In this document: piece after piece, positions 5,637-7,423 of the stretch
Numbering within the stretch: position 1 is the first letter of the stretch
Layout of the letters: every line of letters starts with the position of its first letter
Assembly (NCBI GenBank): GCA_028292075.1
Contig: JAQGNA010000478.1
Span: 1 to 7,423, forward strand
From: Rhodoferax sp.
GTDB taxonomy: Bacteria; Pseudomonadota; Gammaproteobacteria; Burkholderiales; Burkholderiaceae
Length of the DNA stretch: 7,423 bases
Direction: 5' to 3'
Made by a program: the position numbers and the translations under genes
Notes under the pieces: generated by a model
What the model saw: the letters and a program-made list of their open reading frames with translations, nothing else
What the model was told of the DNA's origin: nothing
Databases searched by the model: none

Positions 5637-6524
5637 ATGTGTTTCTTATGCGATCTCAAAACGTCCGGCCCCACGGGACTTGAAGCCCTGGCCGACGGCC
5701 CCGGTGCGCGCTGGTCGAGCCGGCGCGGCTTCCTGCTTGCGGCGGGAGCCTCGGCCGCCGTCGCGGCCACGACGCCGGCGCTGGCCCAGGTGGACGTGGG
5801 CAACGCCTCGGCGATGCGCCAGCTGGTACCGGCCGAAACGCTGGAGGCTTCGGCCACCCAGCAGTACAGCCGCATGATGGCCGAGGCCAAGTCGAAGGGC
5901 GCGCTGGCGCCCGACAACCACCCGCAGGTGGAGCGGCTCCGCGCCATCGGCAACCGGCTGATTCCCCTCGCGCCCAAGTGGAACGACCGGGCCCGCGACT
6001 GGCGCTGGGAGGTCAACCTGATCGGCAGCAAGCAGATCAACGCCTTCTGCATGCCGGGCGGCAAGATCGCCTTCTACACCGGCATTCTCGACCAGCTCAA
6101 GCTCAGCGACGACGAGGCGGCCATGATCATGGGCCACGAGATGGCGCACGCGCTGCGCGAACACGCCCGATCGCGCCTGGCCAAGACGCAGGCCACCAGC
6201 ATGGGCCTGTCGCTCGGCGCGCAGCTGCTGGGCCTGGGCCAGCTGGGCAACATCGCGGCCGACATGGGCACGCAACTGGTCACACTCAAATTCAGCCGCA
6301 ACGACGAGACCGAAGCCGACCTGGTCGGCCTGGAACTCGCCGCCCGTGCCGGCTACGATCCGCAGGCTTCGGTCAGCCTCTGGGAGAAGATGGGCAAGGC
6401 CTCGAGCGGCGCCGGCGGCCCGGGCTTTTTGTCGACCCACCCCAGCGGGCCGAACCGCATCCGCGAGTTGCAGGCCAACGTGCCGCGGGTGCAGGGGCTG
6501 TACCAGCAGGCCAAGCGCGGCTGA
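5637..6524 (+). CDS. M48-family zinc metalloprotease with Tat signal peptide
   Basis: The 295-residue product carries a twin-arginine signal: SSRRGFLLAAGASAAVAATTPALAQ, with Arg29-Arg30 and a probable cleavage site after ALA (about residue 50), so it should be exported folded to the periplasm. The mature part is an M48 peptidase of the LoiP/BepA-like group: HEMAH at 167-171 supplies two zinc-binding histidines and the catalytic Glu168, and the downstream NDETEADLVG (222-231) supplies the third ligand, probably Glu224, with Asp228. STHPSGPNRIRELQ (266-279) is the usual C-terminal family signature. M48 proteins of this kind degrade misassembled envelope proteins. The n-region is unusually long (about 26 residues before the Tat motif) and starts MCFLCD, giving a CxxC pair. 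The ATG at 5637 is the only usable start that includes the Tat motif; no ribosome site precedes it. It diverges from ampG and converges on the toxin gene 51 bases downstream. Confidence 0.93.
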   Translation: MCFLCDLKTSGPTGLEALADGPGARWSSRRGFLLAAGASAAVAATTPALAQVDVGNASAMRQLVPAETLEASATQQYSRMMAEAKSKGALAPDNHPQVERLRAIGNRLIPLAPKWNDRARDWRWEVNLIGSKQINAFCMPGGKIAFYTGILDQLKLSDDEAAMIMGHEMAHALREHARSRLAKTQATSMGLSLGAQLLGLGQLGNIAADMGTQLVTLKFSRNDETEADLVGLELAARAGYDPQASVSLWEKMGKASSGAGGPGFLSTHPSGPNRIRELQANVPRVQGLYQQAKRG

Positions 6525-6575
6525 GGACGGCGTTCAGCATTTCCGGGCTGTCCGTCGCTCGTCGACGCGGTGCGC

Positions 6576-6989
6576 TCAAGCCTCGAACGGATTGACCACC
6601 TGCACGCCGGTGCCGATGAAGTCGGCGACGTTGCGCGTGACCACGGCCATGCCGTGCGCCATGGCTGTGGCGGCGATCATCGCGTCGCGCTCGGCACGTG
6701 GGTTGGGCACATGCATGGCGGCGCAGAGAGCGGCGGTCTCTTCGGTAAACGGCAGGATGCGCCCGGCAAAAGCGGCCCTGACGCCAATGAGCCACTGCCG
6801 CAGGGCCTGACCTTGCGGCGGCGTACGGCGCTCCAATGCCAACACGCCTTTTTCGAGTTCGAGGATGCAGATCGCCGACAGAAAAAGCTGGCGTGCCGGC
6901 TGGCGCGCGGCCCACGCCCTGACCTGGGCCGACTGGTGCGGTTTGCCTTGCCGCAGTTCTGAAATGACGTTGGTATCGAGGACGTACAT
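6576..6989 (-). CDS. vapC: PIN-domain ribonuclease toxin (VapC/FitB type)
   Basis: The 137-residue protein is a complete PIN-domain ribonuclease. It opens with MYVLDTNVISEL (Asp5), has ICILELEKGV (Glu44), AERDAMIAATAMAHGMAVVTRN (Asp102 in the RDAMIAATA signature) and closes with VADFIGTGVQVVNPFEA (Asp123). These four acidic residues form the expected Mg-binding active site, so the toxin appears intact. The sequence resembles FitB-like VapC proteins, which cleave RNA (in VapC often initiator tRNA or 23S rRNA) and are held inactive by the cognate antitoxin; the target here is unknown. The ATG at 6989 has an AGGCGAG ribosome site three bases upstream and lies 21 bases after the antitoxin stop, fitting a two-gene operon with the antitoxin first. 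It converges on the metalloprotease gene. Confidence 0.92.
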   Translation of the reverse strand: MYVLDTNVISELRQGKPHQSAQVRAWAARQPARQLFLSAICILELEKGVLALERRTPPQGQALRQWLIGVRAAFAGRILPFTEETAALCAAMHVPNPRAERDAMIAATAMAHGMAVVTRNVADFIGTGVQVVNPFEA

Positions 6990-7010
6990 CGGCTCGCCTG
7001 GCGGCCTTGG

Positions 7011-7274
7011 TCAGCCTAGGTCGGCCGCAGGGAATGCGACTTCCAGGCGCGGGGCCTCGAAGTCGACATCGGCGAGGTCGGGCGGCAGCCCGTCCATGAC
7101 GTCGAGCAAGGACGCCTCCTGGTGGCCCGCGAGCTGGTAGTAGGCTTCGATCTTCAGCAAGGCGAAAGCCGGACGGCCCCGGTCGGTGATGAACACCGGC
7201 CCGTCGTTCGCCGCCCTCTTGGCTGCGCCAACGTCACGCGTGAAATCGCGGCTCGAGAAGGTGTGGATGGGCAC
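7011..7274 (-). CDS. Phd/YefM-family antitoxin
   Basis: The 87-residue protein has the Phd/YefM fold signature: an N-terminal strand and helix (IHTFSSRDFTRDVGAAKRAA, 3-22), the hairpin GPVFITDRGRPAFALLKIEAYYQL (25-48), and an acidic, probably disordered C-terminal tail (about 55-87, rich in Asp and Glu) that would thread onto the toxin. The N-terminal half is expected to dimerise and bind the operator, so it both neutralises the toxin and represses its own promoter. Translation starts at a GTG (7274), supported by the strong site AGGGAG five bases upstream; there is no better ATG. Pairing of a Phd-type antitoxin with a VapC/PIN toxin is known, though a VapB/AbrB-type antitoxin is also common. 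The toxin follows after 21 bases. Confidence 0.88.
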   Translation of the reverse strand: MPIHTFSSRDFTRDVGAAKRAANDGPVFITDRGRPAFALLKIEAYYQLAGHQEASLLDVMDGLPPDLADVDFEAPRLEVAFPAADLG

Positions 7275-7279
7275 GGCAG

Positions 7280-7285
7280 CTCCCT
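7280..7285 (-). promoter_or_regulatory. Ribosome binding site fixing the GTG start of the antitoxin
   Basis: AGGGAG on the minus strand lies five bases before the GTG at 7274. It is one of the few strong Shine-Dalgarno sites in the window and is the main reason for choosing the GTG. A strong site here fits the need for antitoxin to be made in excess over toxin. Confidence 0.7.
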
Positions 7286-7301
7286 GGACAGTGAGGATGG
7301 A

Positions 7302-7323
7302 AATGTTTGTATGTTATGACATT
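7302..7323. promoter_or_regulatory. Candidate autoregulatory operator of the toxin-antitoxin operon
   Basis: AATGT (7302-7306) and ACATT (7319-7323) are perfect inverted half-sites separated by 12 bases. They bracket the -10 box at 7311-7316, an ideal position for repression by a dimeric antitoxin or antitoxin-toxin complex. The half-sites are short, so this is a positional argument rather than a recognised family operator. Confidence 0.4.
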
Positions 7324-7339
7324 GCCATCCGAAGGTCAA
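7311..7339 (-). promoter_or_regulatory. Sigma-70-type promoter of the toxin-antitoxin operon
   Basis: On the minus strand TTGACC (7339-7334, five of six to consensus) is followed after exactly 17 bases by TAACAT (7316-7311, four of six). Transcription would start near 7304, about 30 bases before the antitoxin GTG. The promoter begins only 12 bases after the stop codon of the dehydrogenase gene, so the operon has its own control despite tight packing. Confidence 0.6.
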
Positions 7340-7351
7340 GGAGCTGAGGGC

Positions 7352-7423
7352 TCAAAGGCTCTTCAGCCCGCCCATGCACAGGTACTTCACCACCACGTAG
7401 TCGTCGATGCCGTAGGACGAACC
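7352..7423 (-). CDS. gabD: Succinate-semialdehyde dehydrogenase (partial, last 23 residues)
   Basis: Only the C-terminus is in the window: GSSYGIDDYVVVKYLCMGGL followed by KSL and TGA. The pattern GxxxGIDDYxxxKYxCxG is the characteristic C-terminal end of GabD-type NAD(P)-dependent succinate-semialdehyde dehydrogenases, which oxidise succinate semialdehyde to succinate in the cytoplasm at the end of 4-aminobutyrate breakdown. A related aldehyde dehydrogenase, such as a glutarate-semialdehyde enzyme, shares this end, so the exact substrate is less certain than the family. The catalytic Cys and Glu lie outside the window. It is transcribed toward the toxin-antitoxin genes with no strong terminator between them, only a GGCT-GAAG-AGCC hairpin inside its last codons. 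Confidence 0.78.
   Translation of the reverse strand, partial: GSSYGIDDYVVVKYLCMGGLKSL

Noticed and set aside
5639..6064. An open upstream extension of the ampG frame across the protease gene.
   Set aside because: It runs antisense to the protease coding sequence and adds over 140 residues absent from AmpG-family proteins.
6526..6556. GACGG/CCGTC inverted repeat after the protease stop as a possible terminator.
   Set aside because: The stem is five pairs with a 21-base loop and no T tract; it is not distinguishable from chance in GC-rich DNA.
1..7423. Search for tRNA, rRNA, CRISPR, insertion sequences or phage genes.
   Set aside because: No tRNA-like cloverleaf, spaced repeat array, transposase, terminal inverted repeats or phage protein was recognised by eye on either strand.

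Overview
The window looks like a stretch of ordinary chromosome from a high-GC betaproteobacterium, most likely Burkholderiales and possibly Comamonadaceae. This is inferred from the base composition and the flavour of the proteins; no rRNA or marker gene is present to prove it. No tRNA, rRNA, CRISPR array, insertion sequence or phage gene was recognised. Gene density is high and no gene-free stretch exceeds about 210 bases.

Most genes lie on the minus strand. From left to right they are: the N-terminal part of a YghZ/Gpr-type aldo/keto reductase (1-287, cut by the window edge); a lipoprotein with a major-royal-jelly/yellow-type beta-propeller (387-1526); a HAMP-type sensor histidine kinase (1733-3190) with its OmpR-family response regulator just upstream (3297-4013); and an AmpG-type muropeptide permease (4163-5605) that ends in a plausible intrinsic terminator. 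One gene points the other way: a Tat-exported M48 metalloprotease (5637-6524), divergent from ampG across a very tight junction. Convergent to it is a Phd-type antitoxin plus PIN-domain toxin pair (7274 down to 6576), and the window closes with the last 23 codons of a succinate-semialdehyde dehydrogenase (7352-7423).

Functionally, the regulator and kinase form one two-component system read regulator-first, and the lipoprotein gene may be a distal member of that transcript. The AmpG permease (cell-wall recycling) and the M48 protease (envelope quality control) share an upstream region and an envelope theme, but a joint role is only inference. The toxin-antitoxin pair has its own well-formed promoter and a candidate operator squeezed between it and the dehydrogenase stop codon, so it is the most accessory-like part.

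I did not find a clearly undescribed system. The points most worth a second look are the overlapping divergent start codons at 5636-5639, the CxxC motif ahead of the Tat motif in the metalloprotease, the 9-bp GGCC-type tandem repeats at two gene ends, the divergent periplasmic region of the kinase, and the compact toxin-antitoxin control region.
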